NCBI RefSeq assembly: GCF_010645065.1
Contig: NZ_JAADZW010000001.1
Location: forward strand, 186,001-250,000
Source of the DNA: Flavobacterium fluviatile
Lineage (GTDB): Bacteria > Bacteroidota > Bacteroidia > Flavobacteriales > Flavobacteriaceae
DNA length: 64,000 bases
Direction: 5' to 3'
The first letter of the stretch is position 1. The number at the start of each line of letters is the position of its first letter. Of this stretch, positions 51,243 to 60,089 are shown one piece after another. A program made the translations under genes and the position numbers. A model generated the notes under the pieces. The model was given only the letters and a program-made list of their open reading frames with translations. It was not told the DNA's origin and searched no databases.

Positions 51243-52658
51243 TTAAGGCTGTGCATCAAATCGAAAGTAACTGATTGCATTTTGACTACAAATTTTTGCT
51301 ACTAAATCTCCTATTAGTTCAAAGTCATTCGGAAGTTCTGCTTTTTCAACTTCTTCTCCTAAAATGTTACATAAAAGGCGTCTGAAATATTCGTGACGTG
51401 GGAACGATAAAAAACTTCTAGAGTCGGTAAGCATTCCTACAAAACGACTTAATAGCCCAAAATTAGAAAGTACGTTCAATTGTTTTTCCATTCCGTCTTT
51501 TTGATCTAAAAACCACCAAGCAGCTCCGTATTGCATTTTACCAGGAATTATTCCATCATTAAAATTAGCCACCATCGAAGCCATCATTTCATTATCACGT
51601 GGGTTCAAATTGTATACAATGGTCTTTGTTAGGGATTTTACAGTGTTTAATTTGTCAAAGAACTGACTCATATTTTCTGCCATATTTTGATCTCCAATAG
51701 AATCATATCCTTGATCAGGTCCGAGTAGCGTCAGCATTTTGCTATTATTATTGCGAATCGCCCCCACGTGAAATTGCTGTACCCAACCTTTTTTATGATT
51801 CATAATGGCAAGCCGATGCAATAGCGCTGCTTTATATTGTTCAATTTCATTTTGGTTTAAGGATTCTAAAGACAGTCCTTTTTGAAAAATTGCATCAATT
51901 TCTGTGTCTGTAGCACTAGCATGATAAAAGGTCGAATGTCCATGATCTGAGATTCGACAGCCTACTTTATGAAAAAAATTATGTCGTATTTGTAATGCTC
52001 CTACTAAATCTGCAAAGTTTTGAATACTAAAACCAACAACAATTTCTAATTTTTGAATCCATTTTACAAAATCAGCTCCTTTTTCTATCTCCGTTGCTTT
52101 GTCAGGACGAAAAGTAGGTAAAACTGAAATTTCAAATTTTTCTTTCTTTAGCTTTTCATGGTAAAACAAATTATCCGTTGGGTCATCTGTGGTGCCCACC
52201 ATTCGAACGTTCATTTTTTTTAATAAACCACGTGCACTAAATTCGGGCCTTTTTAATAAAGCATTACATTCATCAAAAATAGATTTTGCTGACTCTGGAT
52301 TTAGTAAATTGGTAATACCGAAGTAACGTTCTAATTCTAAATGAGTCCAATGGTATAATGGGTTTCTTAACGTATTTGGAATTGTTTCTGCATATTTTAC
52401 GAATTTTTGATAAGCAGTAGCATCTCCTGTAATATATTTTTCGGGCACCCCATTGGCACGCATGGCTCTGTACTTATAGTGGTCACCTTCAATCCACAAC
52501 TGAGTAATATTTTCAAATTGTCGATCTTCCGCTATGTCTTTTGGGGACAAATGCGAATGGTAATCATAAATAGGCTGTACTTTGGCCACCTCATGATAGA
52601 GCTTTTTTGCTACCTCATTGTGCAATAAAAAATCGTTTGTTATAAAGCTATTTTGCAT
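51243..52658 (-). CDS. uxaC: Glucuronate/galacturonate isomerase
   Basis: A 471-residue uronate isomerase of the amidohydrolase superfamily. The N-terminal metal motif YDYHSHLSPKDIAED, the RRLLCNILG segment and the closing EYFRRLLCN-type region are characteristic. It converts D-glucuronate to D-fructuronate (and galacturonate to tagaturonate) in the cytoplasm. It is followed 11 nt upstream on the map by uxuA in the same operon. No tagaturonate reductase or altronate dehydratase is present, so glucuronate is the favoured substrate. Confidence 0.95.
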   Translation of the reverse strand: MQNSFITNDFLLHNEVAKKLYHEVAKVQPIYDYHSHLSPKDIAEDRQFENITQLWIEGDHYKYRAMRANGVPEKYITGDATAYQKFVKYAETIPNTLRNPLYHWTHLELERYFGITNLLNPESAKSIFDECNALLKRPEFSARGLLKKMNVRMVGTTDDPTDNLFYHEKLKKEKFEISVLPTFRPDKATEIEKGADFVKWIQKLEIVVGFSIQNFADLVGALQIRHNFFHKVGCRISDHGHSTFYHASATDTEIDAIFQKGLSLESLNQNEIEQYKAALLHRLAIMNHKKGWVQQFHVGAIRNNNSKMLTLLGPDQGYDSIGDQNMAENMSQFFDKLNTVKSLTKTIVYNLNPRDNEMMASMVANFNDGIIPGKMQYGAAWWFLDQKDGMEKQLNVLSNFGLLSRFVGMLTDSRSFLSFPRHEYFRRLLCNILGEEVEKAELPNDFELIGDLVAKICSQNAISYFRFDAQP

Positions 52659-52669
52659 GTAACTATTTT

Positions 52670-53827
52670 TTAAAGGCTCCTTTTGATACCTAATTCTAAA
52701 CCTCTTAATTCTGCTAAACCTCTTAATCGACCAATTCCAGAATAACCAGGATTAGTTTTTTTCTTCAAATCATCTAGCATTTGGTGACCGTGATCAGGGC
52801 GCATTGGAATGATTCTACCTGTTTTTTGCTCCATTTTTATAATTGACTTCACCACTTCGTACATATCCACATCACCTTCTAAATGGTTGGCTTCGTAGAA
52901 ATTTCCTTCAGCATCACGTTGTGTACTTCTTAAATGAATAAAATTCATTTTCTCTCCATTGCGATCTACAATTCCGGATAAATCATTTTCAGCAATCACA
53001 CCGTAAGAACCCGTACACATACAAAACCCATTGGATGGTGAGTCAATAGCGTTTAACAATTGTACCAAATCTGCCTCTGTACTCACCACTCTTGGTAATC
53101 CTAAAATAGGATAAGGAGGATCGTCTGGATGAATAGCCATTTTTACACCAACACTTTCGGCCACGGGAATAATTTCATTTAAGAAATAGTATAAGTTTTC
53201 TTTTAATTTTTTAGCATCTATACCGTCATATCCTTGAAGAACCTTTAAGAAATCTTCGACGGTGTACGATTCTTCTGCACCTGGTAAACCTGCAATAATA
53301 TTTTGTTGCAATTTTACTTTATCAGCATCCGATAGCTTTTCAAAAGTGGCTTTTGCTTTTACTTTTTGCGCTTCAGTATAAATAGCTTCCGCTCCTGGAC
53401 GTTTAAGAATAAACAATTCAAAAGCAGCAAACTCATTGATATCAAAACGCAGTGCTTTTGATCCATCAGGCATTTCGTAAGACAAATCGGTTCTTGACCA
53501 ATCTAAAACAGGCATGAAGTTGTAACATACGATAGAAATACCGCAAGCAGCCAAGTTTTTGATACTTTGTTTGTAATTTTCAATGTATTTCAAATAATCA
53601 CCAGATTGTTTTTTGATGTCCTCATGTACCGGAATACTTTCCACAACCGAAAAAGTCAAGCCAGCTGCTTCTACTTCATTCTTGCGTTTCATGATTTCGT
53701 CCACTTCCCACACTTGTCCGTTTTTAATATGGTGTAAAGCAGTTACGATTCCAGTTGCACCCGCTTGTTTAGCATCTGCCAATTGTACAGGATCATTAGG
53801 TCCGTACCATCTCCAAGTTTGTTCCAT
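52670..53827 (-). CDS. uxuA: Mannonate dehydratase
   Basis: A 385-residue protein beginning [19 protein letters not shown], the N-terminal signature of UxuA, with further conserved [14 protein letters not shown] and [12 protein letters not shown] segments that bind the metal and substrate. It dehydrates D-mannonate to 2-keto-3-deoxygluconate. In this locus it takes the product of the SDR enzyme encoded upstream and delivers KDG to KdgK. Length and motifs are normal. Confidence 0.96.
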   Translation of the reverse strand: MEQTWRWYGPNDPVQLADAKQAGATGIVTALHHIKNGQVWEVDEIMKRKNEVEAAGLTFSVVESIPVHEDIKKQSGDYLKYIENYKQSIKNLAACGISIVCYNFMPVLDWSRTDLSYEMPDGSKALRFDINEFAAFELFILKRPGAEAIYTEAQKVKAKATFEKLSDADKVKLQQNIIAGLPGAEESYTVEDFLKVLQGYDGIDAKKLKENLYYFLNEIIPVAESVGVKMAIHPDDPPYPILGLPRVVSTEADLVQLLNAIDSPSNGFCMCTGSYGVIAENDLSGIVDRNGEKMNFIHLRSTQRDAEGNFYEANHLEGDVDMYEVVKSIIKMEQKTGRIIPMRPDHGHQMLDDLKKKTNPGYSGIGRLRGLAELRGLELGIKRSL

Positions 53828-53918
53828 TTTTATATATTTTTTACAGTTGTATTTGTATTTTATCGAAGCAGTGCTTCATTTTTTTTCTTATAGGTTTTCG
53901 CTTGTTTTGAATTGTATA

Positions 53919-53945
53919 CCTACAAGGTTTTGAAAACATTGCAGG
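53919..53945. repeat. Interspersed inverted repeat between uxuA and SDR gene
   Basis: CCTACAAGGTTTT (53919-53931) and AAAACATTGCAGG (53933-53945) form an imperfect palindrome with two mismatches around a single central base. The ACCTACAAGGTTTT unit resembles interspersed repeats common in flavobacterial intergenic DNA. It lies in the 231-nt gap between uxuA and the SDR gene. Confidence 0.5.
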
Positions 53946-54058
53946 AAATTAAAACAGCCTTTTTATTTTAAATTTTTCAAAATCACAATTCTTAATTTTC
54001 TTAATGCCTTAATGGTTCGAAAAAAATGTGAGATCTCTTATATAGTTTTTAAAAAAAA

Positions 54059-54871
54059 TTAGATACTTGAAGCACCAAAACCACCATCAACCTTAATAAT
54101 CGTCCCAGTAACGAATTTAGACATATCACTACATAAGAAAAGCAAAACACCATCTAAATCTTCAGGAACACCGAAACGTCCCATTGGAGTATGGTCAATA
54201 ATTTTGATACCTCTCGCGGTTAATTCACCGTCTGGAGTAAGTAGTAAAGCTCTGTTTTGTTCTCCAATAAAAAATCCTGGAGCGATTGCATTTACACGGA
54301 TGCCCTCGCCGTATTTCGAAGCCAATTCAACAGCCATCCATTTTGTAAAGTTATCAATTGCTGCTTTTGAAGCGGAATAACCCACAACTCTTGTCAAAGG
54401 ACGCTCTGCTGAAGCCGATGAAATATTGATAATCACACCATTTTTTTGTTTAGCGAATAGCTCAGAAAAAACTTGAGTCGGTAAAATAGTTCCGATAATG
54501 TTTAAATCTAAAACCTTTTGCAAGTGGTCTTTTTTTAAATCGAAAATAGCTTGATCGGGTCCAATAGTGGCACCTGGCATGTTTCCACCAGCAGCATTAA
54601 TCAAGATATCTAAACGGCCATATTGCTCCACAATTTGATCGCGAATGGCTTCCATTTCATCTTGGTTTAAAACATTTCCCTTCACAGCAAATGCTTTTCC
54701 ACCATTTTTCTCGATTGCTGCAACAGTTACTTGTGCTTCTTCTAGTGTTAGTCCAACAATTCCTGTTGTTACACCTTGTTTAGCTAATACCTGTGCCATG
54801 TTACTTCCGAGAACACCTGCGCCTCCAGTAATTAAGGCGATTTTATTTTCAAGATTAAAAATTGAATTCAT
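54059..54871 (-). CDS. SDR oxidoreductase, probable fructuronate reductase/mannonate oxidoreductase
   Basis: A 270-residue short-chain dehydrogenase with the NAD-binding motif TGGAGVLG near residue 16, the NAG-type motif NAAGG at about 90 and the catalytic set Ser (ISSASAE), Tyr and Lys in YSASK at about 168-172. Its place among eda, kdgK, uxuA and uxaC makes it the reductase that turns fructuronate into mannonate; in Bacteroidota this step is often done by an SDR rather than the classical UxuB. The substrate is inferred from the pathway gap. Confidence 0.85.
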   Translation of the reverse strand: MNSIFNLENKIALITGGAGVLGSNMAQVLAKQGVTTGIVGLTLEEAQVTVAAIEKNGGKAFAVKGNVLNQDEMEAIRDQIVEQYGRLDILINAAGGNMPGATIGPDQAIFDLKKDHLQKVLDLNIIGTILPTQVFSELFAKQKNGVIINISSASAERPLTRVVGYSASKAAIDNFTKWMAVELASKYGEGIRVNAIAPGFFIGEQNRALLLTPDGELTARGIKIIDHTPMGRFGVPEDLDGVLLFLCSDMSKFVTGTIIKVDGGFGASSI

Positions 54872-54888
54872 TTTATATTTTTATTGGT

Positions 54889-55551
54889 TTATTTTTTTAT
54901 ATTTTGCACTATATTAAGTACATTTTTTGTTTGATTTTCGATGGTTTGATAGTCGGCAGATTCCATTAGTTTTTTGCTAATTAGTTTGCTCCCTAATCCT
55001 ACAGCAGAAACTCCTGCATCAAACCAAGCCTTAATACTTTCTTTAGAGGTATCGACACCTCCAGTTGGCATAAAGATTAAATCAGGAAATATCTCTTTTA
55101 TACTCGAAAGAAAATCAGGTTCGATTTTATTTCCAGGAAATAATTTTATGAATTGAATGCCTTTATTTTCTGCAGCGATTATGTCTGTTGGTGTCATGCA
55201 ACCAGGTATATATAAAATTTCTTTGCTTTTTAGTAAATCGGCTACTTCAGGAACAAAGCCAGGGCTTATAAAAAAATCAGCACCAAGTTCAAGATAAGTT
55301 TCAGTTTGAGATGCATTTTTTATGGTTCCAATTCCGATAAGCAAATCAAACATTTCTGCATCTCTGATTGCGATCATTTTTTTGAAGTTTTCAGTCGCTT
55401 CAATTCCTCGGTGTGTATATTCAACTGCTTTTATTCCAGCGCGATACAACGCACGTAATATTTCGATACTTGCTGTTTGATCTGTATTATAATACAAAGG
55501 CAAAGTTCCTTGGTTAGTAATTGTAGTTATAACTTGTGATATAGTATTCAC
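54889..55551 (-). CDS. eda: KDPG/KHG aldolase
   Basis: A 220-residue class I aldolase of the KDPG family. The barrel contains the conserved EYTHRG (Glu43 region), the GIGTI segment, FISPGFVPEV, the Schiff-base lysine in IKLFPGN and the GGVDTS phosphate-binding loop. It splits 2-keto-3-deoxy-6-phosphogluconate into pyruvate and glyceraldehyde-3-phosphate. The gene lies between the SDR and kdgK genes in one direction, spaced 17 and 30 nt. Confidence 0.95.
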   Translation of the reverse strand: MNTISQVITTITNQGTLPLYYNTDQTASIEILRALYRAGIKAVEYTHRGIEATENFKKMIAIRDAEMFDLLIGIGTIKNASQTETYLELGADFFISPGFVPEVADLLKSKEILYIPGCMTPTDIIAAENKGIQFIKLFPGNKIEPDFLSSIKEIFPDLIFMPTGGVDTSKESIKAWFDAGVSAVGLGSKLISKKLMESADYQTIENQTKNVLNIVQNIKK

Positions 55552-55581
55552 TTTTTATAATTTTTTATAATTAGTATTAAA

Positions 55582-56589
55582 TCATCGAATAACTCTTCCT
55601 CCAGTTGCACCATCCATTAATGCGCTAATATCATTGATCGTAGACAAGTTAATGTCTCCAGCTATAGAATGTTTTAGACAAGAAGCAGCAATCGCATATT
55701 CAACTGTTTTTTGGGGTTCATCTGGCCAAGTTGTTAATCCGTAAATAAGACCAGCCATAAAAGCATCACCAGCTCCAATTCTGTCGATTATGTGAGTAAC
55801 GTTGAACTGATTTGAGCGATATAACTTATTTTTTGACCAGAGTACGGCAGCAATACTATTTGATGAAGCATTAGCTTTGAAACGAAGCGTAGAAACAATA
55901 GTTTTTAAATTTGGATAGTGTTCTTGCCATTTAGTATAGACGCTTTCAAAGGGCTCTTCAGGTGCTGTTTTTATATTTAAACAATTTTCTGAATCATCAG
56001 CGCCTCCTAAAAGTATATTACAATATTTGATTAATGAAGGCATAACTTCATTTGCTTTTTTGCCGTACTTCCATAAAGAAGGTCTGTAATTTAAGTCGGC
56101 AGAAATAGTTAACCCCATTTCTGAAGCAATAATTAGCGCTTCTTCACATACCTCTGCTAGGTCTTGAGATAGAGCAGGAGTAATACCTGAAAAATGAAAC
56201 CAATTGGCATTTTTAAAAATTGTTTTCCAGTCTATCATTCCTTTTTTTAATAATGAGAATGAGGAGTGGTTTCTATCATAAAGCACCTTTCCGGGTCTAT
56301 CAGAGGCTCCATGTTCATAATAGTAAGTTCCAATACGTTCACCTTGTTCTACAATTGTTGTTTTCATTCCATAAGAGAGCATTTCACTTTTAGCAGAAGC
56401 ACCAAGATCATTTTCTGGAAAAGAAGAAACTAAATTTACATCAAGCCCCATTAGCGATAAAGATGCCCCTACATTGGCTTCAGCACCACCATAGTGAACC
56501 TCAAATAACTTAGACTTGAATGTTTTAGAATGATTTGGGGGAGAAAGGCGAAGGAGTACTTCTCCGAATACAATAATTTCTTTAGACAT
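55582..56589 (-). CDS. kdgK: 2-keto-3-deoxygluconate kinase
   Basis: A 335-residue PfkB-family sugar kinase. Recognisable motifs are the N-terminal GEVLLRLSP and GGAEANVG, and the C-terminal PfkB signature DRIGAGDAFMAGL, whose Asp is the catalytic base. It phosphorylates KDG to KDPG for Eda. It is the first gene of the kdgK-eda-SDR run and is divergent from the broken LacI-type regulator. An operator-like inverted repeat lies 16 nt before the start. Confidence 0.94.
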   Translation of the reverse strand: MSKEIIVFGEVLLRLSPPNHSKTFKSKLFEVHYGGAEANVGASLSLMGLDVNLVSSFPENDLGASAKSEMLSYGMKTTIVEQGERIGTYYYEHGASDRPGKVLYDRNHSSFSLLKKGMIDWKTIFKNANWFHFSGITPALSQDLAEVCEEALIIASEMGLTISADLNYRPSLWKYGKKANEVMPSLIKYCNILLGGADDSENCLNIKTAPEEPFESVYTKWQEHYPNLKTIVSTLRFKANASSNSIAAVLWSKNKLYRSNQFNVTHIIDRIGAGDAFMAGLIYGLTTWPDEPQKTVEYAIAASCLKHSIAGDINLSTINDISALMDGATGGRVIR

Positions 56590-56604
56590 AATGTTGTGTT
56601 TTTA

Positions 56605-56618
56605 CGTGTGCGAACACG
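56605..56618. promoter_or_regulatory. LacI-type operator candidate between kdgK and lacI-like pseudogene
   Basis: CGTGTGCGAACACG has 5-bp inverted arms CGTGT and ACACG around a 4-nt centre with CG in the middle, as in operators of LacI-family uronate regulators. It sits 16 nt upstream of the kdgK start, in the divergent region shared with the regulator pseudogene. Confidence 0.55.
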
Positions 56619-56725
56619 GACTTGACAAATATATATAAAAAGTTGTATAAAAAAACAGACTATTGAAATAAAAAAAATATTTTTACCAAAATATTTACTT
56701 ATTTAACTCTAAAATCAAGAATATC

Positions 56726-57746
56726 ATAACAATAAAAAAAATTGCTGAATTAGCTAATGTTTCTCCAGGGACTGTTGATCGAATTATTCACAATAGAGGA
56801 CAGGTATCGCAAGAGAATATTGAAAAGGTTAATGCCATAATTGAAAAGTATGGTTTTAAACGAAACATTTTTGCGAGTAATTTAGCTTCGAATAAAAAAT
56901 GTAAGATTGCTGTTTTTTTGCCCAAATATGAAAAGTTGGAATACTGGGAAAGTCAAATAAAGGGCGTTAAAAAAGCGAGTGAAGAATTTGGAAAATTTGG
57001 GATTGAGCTTCATTATTTCTTTTATGATTTTGATATTGTTTCATTTCAAAAGATGTTTTCTAGTGTACTTGATTTTCAGTGTGATTGGATTGCTTTTTTC
57101 GCCAATATTTTACGAAGAATCACTGGTCTTTTTAGAAGAATTTAATAAGCGGGAAATTCCTATAGTGATGATAGATTCGGATATTAAAAATGAAATTCCA
57201 CACTTTTATATTGGTCAAGATGCTTTTCAAAGCGGTTATCTAGCAGGCCGTTTGATTAGTTTTGCGGTAAAGAGTGAACGAGAAGTTTTGATTATCAAAA
57301 TTGCACGTGAGATTGAAAGTACTTCGGTTTATTTACAACGTATTAAAGGCTTTTATACCTTTTTCGAAGATCATCCAGAACTTACTAATTTTAGCTTTTC
57401 AGAAATCACTATTAAGGATTCAGGTGAAAGTCAGTTAACGACTGCAATGTTTGCGACTATTAAAAGTATTTTTGTACCTAATTCTAGAGCCTATATAGTA
57501 GCGCAATTCTTAGAGCAACATGATATAAAAGGCATTCGTATTATTGGATACGATTTTTTAGCAAAGAATGTGAACTATTTAAATTCTGGTTTTATTACTT
57601 TTTTAATCAATCAAAAACCTGAAGAACAGGGTTATTTGGCAGTTCAATATTTGTATAAAAAACTTATTCTACAAGAAGAATTAAAACCAACTCATTTTAT
57701 GTCACTCGATATTGTTATTAAAGAGAACTGCACATTTGAGTTATAA
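56726..57746 (+). pseudogene. LacI-family regulator, frameshifted and lacking a normal start
   Basis: The N-terminal part reads TIKKIAELANVSPGTVDRI and QVSQENIEKVNAIIEK, a complete LacI helix-turn-helix. The frame then runs to about 57,090 and changes there: before it the sequence is VLDFQCDWIAFF, after it the continuing frame reads LLFSPIFYEESLVFLEEF and proceeds as a periplasmic-binding-protein-like domain to the stop at 57746. One extra T in the GATTGG area near 57,085-57,090 explains it. No ATG, GTG or TTG is found at the expected start; ATA is there. As it stands it should be non-functional. A sequencing error is the main alternative for the frameshift. Confidence 0.82.
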
Positions 57747-57747
57747 A

Positions 57748-57794
57748 AAACACAACTTAATATTTTTTAATAAGAATTATATCAAGTTGTGTTT
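57748..57794. terminator. Inverted repeat between convergent regulator and kduD
   Basis: AAACACAACTT (57748-57758) and AAGTTGTGTTT (57784-57794) pair perfectly over 11 bp with a 25-nt AT-rich loop. It lies after the regulator pseudogene and before the end of kduD, so it may be a bidirectional terminator, although the loop is long. Confidence 0.5.
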
Positions 57795-57880
57795 GTTTAT
57801 AAATTATTTGTTTTGTGAAATTTGTCGGAATCTTTAAATTTTAATTCAAAGCATTTTTTATTATAACTCGGTAAAAAATC

Positions 57881-58675
57881 TTAAATTTCATTGCTCGGCT
57901 TCCCAATAGTGGCTAAAATACCTCCATCTACATATAAAATATGACCATTAACAAAATCACTTGCTTGTGAAGATAAAAATATAGCCGCTCCTGTTAAATC
58001 CTCTGGCTTGCCCCACCTAGCAGCAGGTGTTCGATTAATAATAAAATCGTTAAAAGCATTTCCCTCCACGTTGATGGAAGCTGTTTGTTCGGTATCAAAA
58101 TAACCTGGTCCAATTCCGTTCACTTGAACATTATGTCTTCCCCATTCGGTAGCCATGTTTTTAGTCAACATTTTTAAACCACCTTTGGCTGCAGCATAAG
58201 CCCCAACACTATTTCTTCCTAATTCGCTCATCATTGAGCAAATATTAATGATTTTTCCTTGTTTGCGCGCTACCATTCCTTTAGCAATATGCTTCGAAAC
58301 AATAAAAGGGCTTACCAAATCAATATCAATTACCTGTTTAAAATCATCTACTTCCATTTCCAGAAGAGGTACTCTTTTAATAATTCCAGCATTGTTAACT
58401 AAGATGTCTATTTTACCAATTTCTTTTTCAATTGAGTTAATGGCATCAATAACCTCTTTTTCATTGGTTACATCAAATTTATAACCTACGGCTTTGATTC
58501 CTTGCTTAGTAAGCAGAGTAACAGCGTCATCTATTTTTTTTTGCGAAGAGTTTCCATTGATAATTATAGTAGCACCGTGGTTACCCAAACCTTTTGCAAT
58601 TGCCAATCCCAACCCGTGAGTGCTACCCGTGATTAAGGCTACTTTGCCCTGAATATCAAATATAGAATTTGCCAT
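57881..58675 (-). CDS. kduD: 2-deoxy-D-gluconate/2,5-diketo-3-deoxygluconate dehydrogenase (SDR)
   Basis: A 264-residue SDR with the cofactor motif TGSTHGLG, NNAG at about 92 and the catalytic Tyr-Lys pair in GAYAAAKGG. It reduces 3-deoxy-D-glycero-2,5-hexodiulosonate (from KduI) to KDG using NADH. It starts one base after the kduI stop. It is distinct from the SDR at 54059 in sequence and role. Confidence 0.92.
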   Translation of the reverse strand: MANSIFDIQGKVALITGSTHGLGLAIAKGLGNHGATIIINGNSSQKKIDDAVTLLTKQGIKAVGYKFDVTNEKEVIDAINSIEKEIGKIDILVNNAGIIKRVPLLEMEVDDFKQVIDIDLVSPFIVSKHIAKGMVARKQGKIINICSMMSELGRNSVGAYAAAKGGLKMLTKNMATEWGRHNVQVNGIGPGYFDTEQTASINVEGNAFNDFIINRTPAARWGKPEDLTGAAIFLSSQASDFVNGHILYVDGGILATIGKPSNEI

Positions 58676-59518
58676 TTATTTTAAGTCTGTTATTTTGGCA
58701 ATGTCCATATCTCCATAATCCAAATTTTCACCTGCCATACCCCAAATGAAAGTATAGTTGGAAGTTCCTGCGCCCGAGTGAATCGACCATGGTGGAGAAA
58801 TTACCGCTTGGTGGTTGTGCATCCAGATGTGTCTTGTTTCTTGAGGTTGTCCCATAAAGTGACATACCGCTTGGTTTTCTGGAATATCAAGGTAGAAATA
58901 TACTTCCATTCTACGATCGTGTACGTGAGCAGGCATGGTGTTCCAAACACTTCCTGTTTTTAATTCCGTCATTCCCATTTGGAGTTGACAGGTAGATACA
59001 ATTCCACCAATAATCATTTGGTTTACTGTACGGTGATTGGCCGTTTCCAATGTTCCTAATTCTAATTTTTTGGCTTCAGCAAGACTTACTTTTTTATTTG
59101 GAAATTTACTGTGCGCTGGTGCTGAATTTATATAAAACTTTGCAGGATTGTTTGCGTCATCACTTTTGAAAACCACCTCTTTATTTTCACTTCCTAAATA
59201 CAATGCATCTTTAAAACCAAGTTCGTAAGTAACGCCATCTGCAATAACAGCTCCATTTCCACCTACATTAATGATTCCCATTTCTCTTCTTTCTAAAAAA
59301 TAACTCGATTTTAAAGGATCGATAGTATCTAAAGAAAGTGTTGTAGTCGGTACTGCTGAACCAGCAATGTAACGGTCATAATGCGTGTAAGTAAGGTTGA
59401 TTTTACCTACTTGCATTAAATTATCAATTAAAAACTCCTTTCTTAGTTCTTCCGTATCGTATTTTTTTACTGCTTGCGGACTTGACGCGTAACGTGTTTC
59501 GTAATTGGTGGTCATCAT
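58676..59518 (-). CDS. kduI: 5-keto-4-deoxyuronate isomerase
   Basis: A 280-residue cupin isomerase. The zinc-binding region PAHVHDRRMEVYFY and the C-terminal HSGAGTSNYTFIWGMAGEN are typical of KduI. It isomerises 4-deoxy-L-threo-5-hexosulose uronate, which forms spontaneously from the unsaturated uronate released by GH88. It heads the kduI-kduD pair, whose upstream DNA is the 570-nt intergenic region shared with the divergent sulfatase gene. Confidence 0.95.
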   Translation of the reverse strand: MMTTNYETRYASSPQAVKKYDTEELRKEFLIDNLMQVGKINLTYTHYDRYIAGSAVPTTTLSLDTIDPLKSSYFLERREMGIINVGGNGAVIADGVTYELGFKDALYLGSENKEVVFKSDDANNPAKFYINSAPAHSKFPNKKVSLAEAKKLELGTLETANHRTVNQMIIGGIVSTCQLQMGMTELKTGSVWNTMPAHVHDRRMEVYFYLDIPENQAVCHFMGQPQETRHIWMHNHQAVISPPWSIHSGAGTSNYTFIWGMAGENLDYGDMDIAKITDLK

Positions 59519-60089
59519 TTTCTTTTTTTGTATTTGATTTTTAATATGTGTTTATCAAATGTATTAATTAATAAAGCGAGGTACATATTTCAACAAAGTT
59601 TAAAAGTACTTATTAGGTTCATTTTTGTACAAAGTATTTATTTTTAATGTGTTACTGAGGTGTTTTGAAATAAGTAGAATCATGATGTAATGTTTTTACT
59701 AAGCTTTTATATAGTGTTTTAGTATCGATTTTCATCAATAAAAATTCTAAAGGACAAACTATTTGATACTTTACTTATAAATTATAAATGCATAAGTAGA
59801 AACTATAAATTCATTTCTTAACCAGAAAAAATCAGATAAATCCGTTATAATAAAGAGGCAGCAGTATAAAACAGGACAGATTATTTCAAGCAAGCCCTTT
59901 AATTTGTTTTTAAGAATTTCACTTGTTTTATTTAACCGTATTTTTTGAAGTAAAAAAATGATAAATTTTTTGTTTTGCGGTGTTTTGAATTCGTTTTTAT
60001 ATACAAACTTAAAAAAGCGAATAAAGTTAAAAAATGAAATAAAACAAGGGTTTTGAATCTACAAGATGAATTAATACTTTTTTTAGATA
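59519..60089. other. Divergent intergenic region, kduI and sulfatase promoters
   Basis: A gap of 571 nt between divergent genes with AT-rich DNA. No gene, repeat or transposon end is recognised. A TTTTGCGGTGTTTTG stretch near 59971 and TTTTGAATC near 60051 resemble Bacteroidota -7-type boxes but are not decisive. Confidence 0.4.

Noticed and set aside
35625..59518. Alginate or pectin utilization locus
   Set aside because: No alginate lyase of families PL6, PL7 or PL17, no pectin methylesterase, GH28 or altronate/tagaturonate genes are present in the window.
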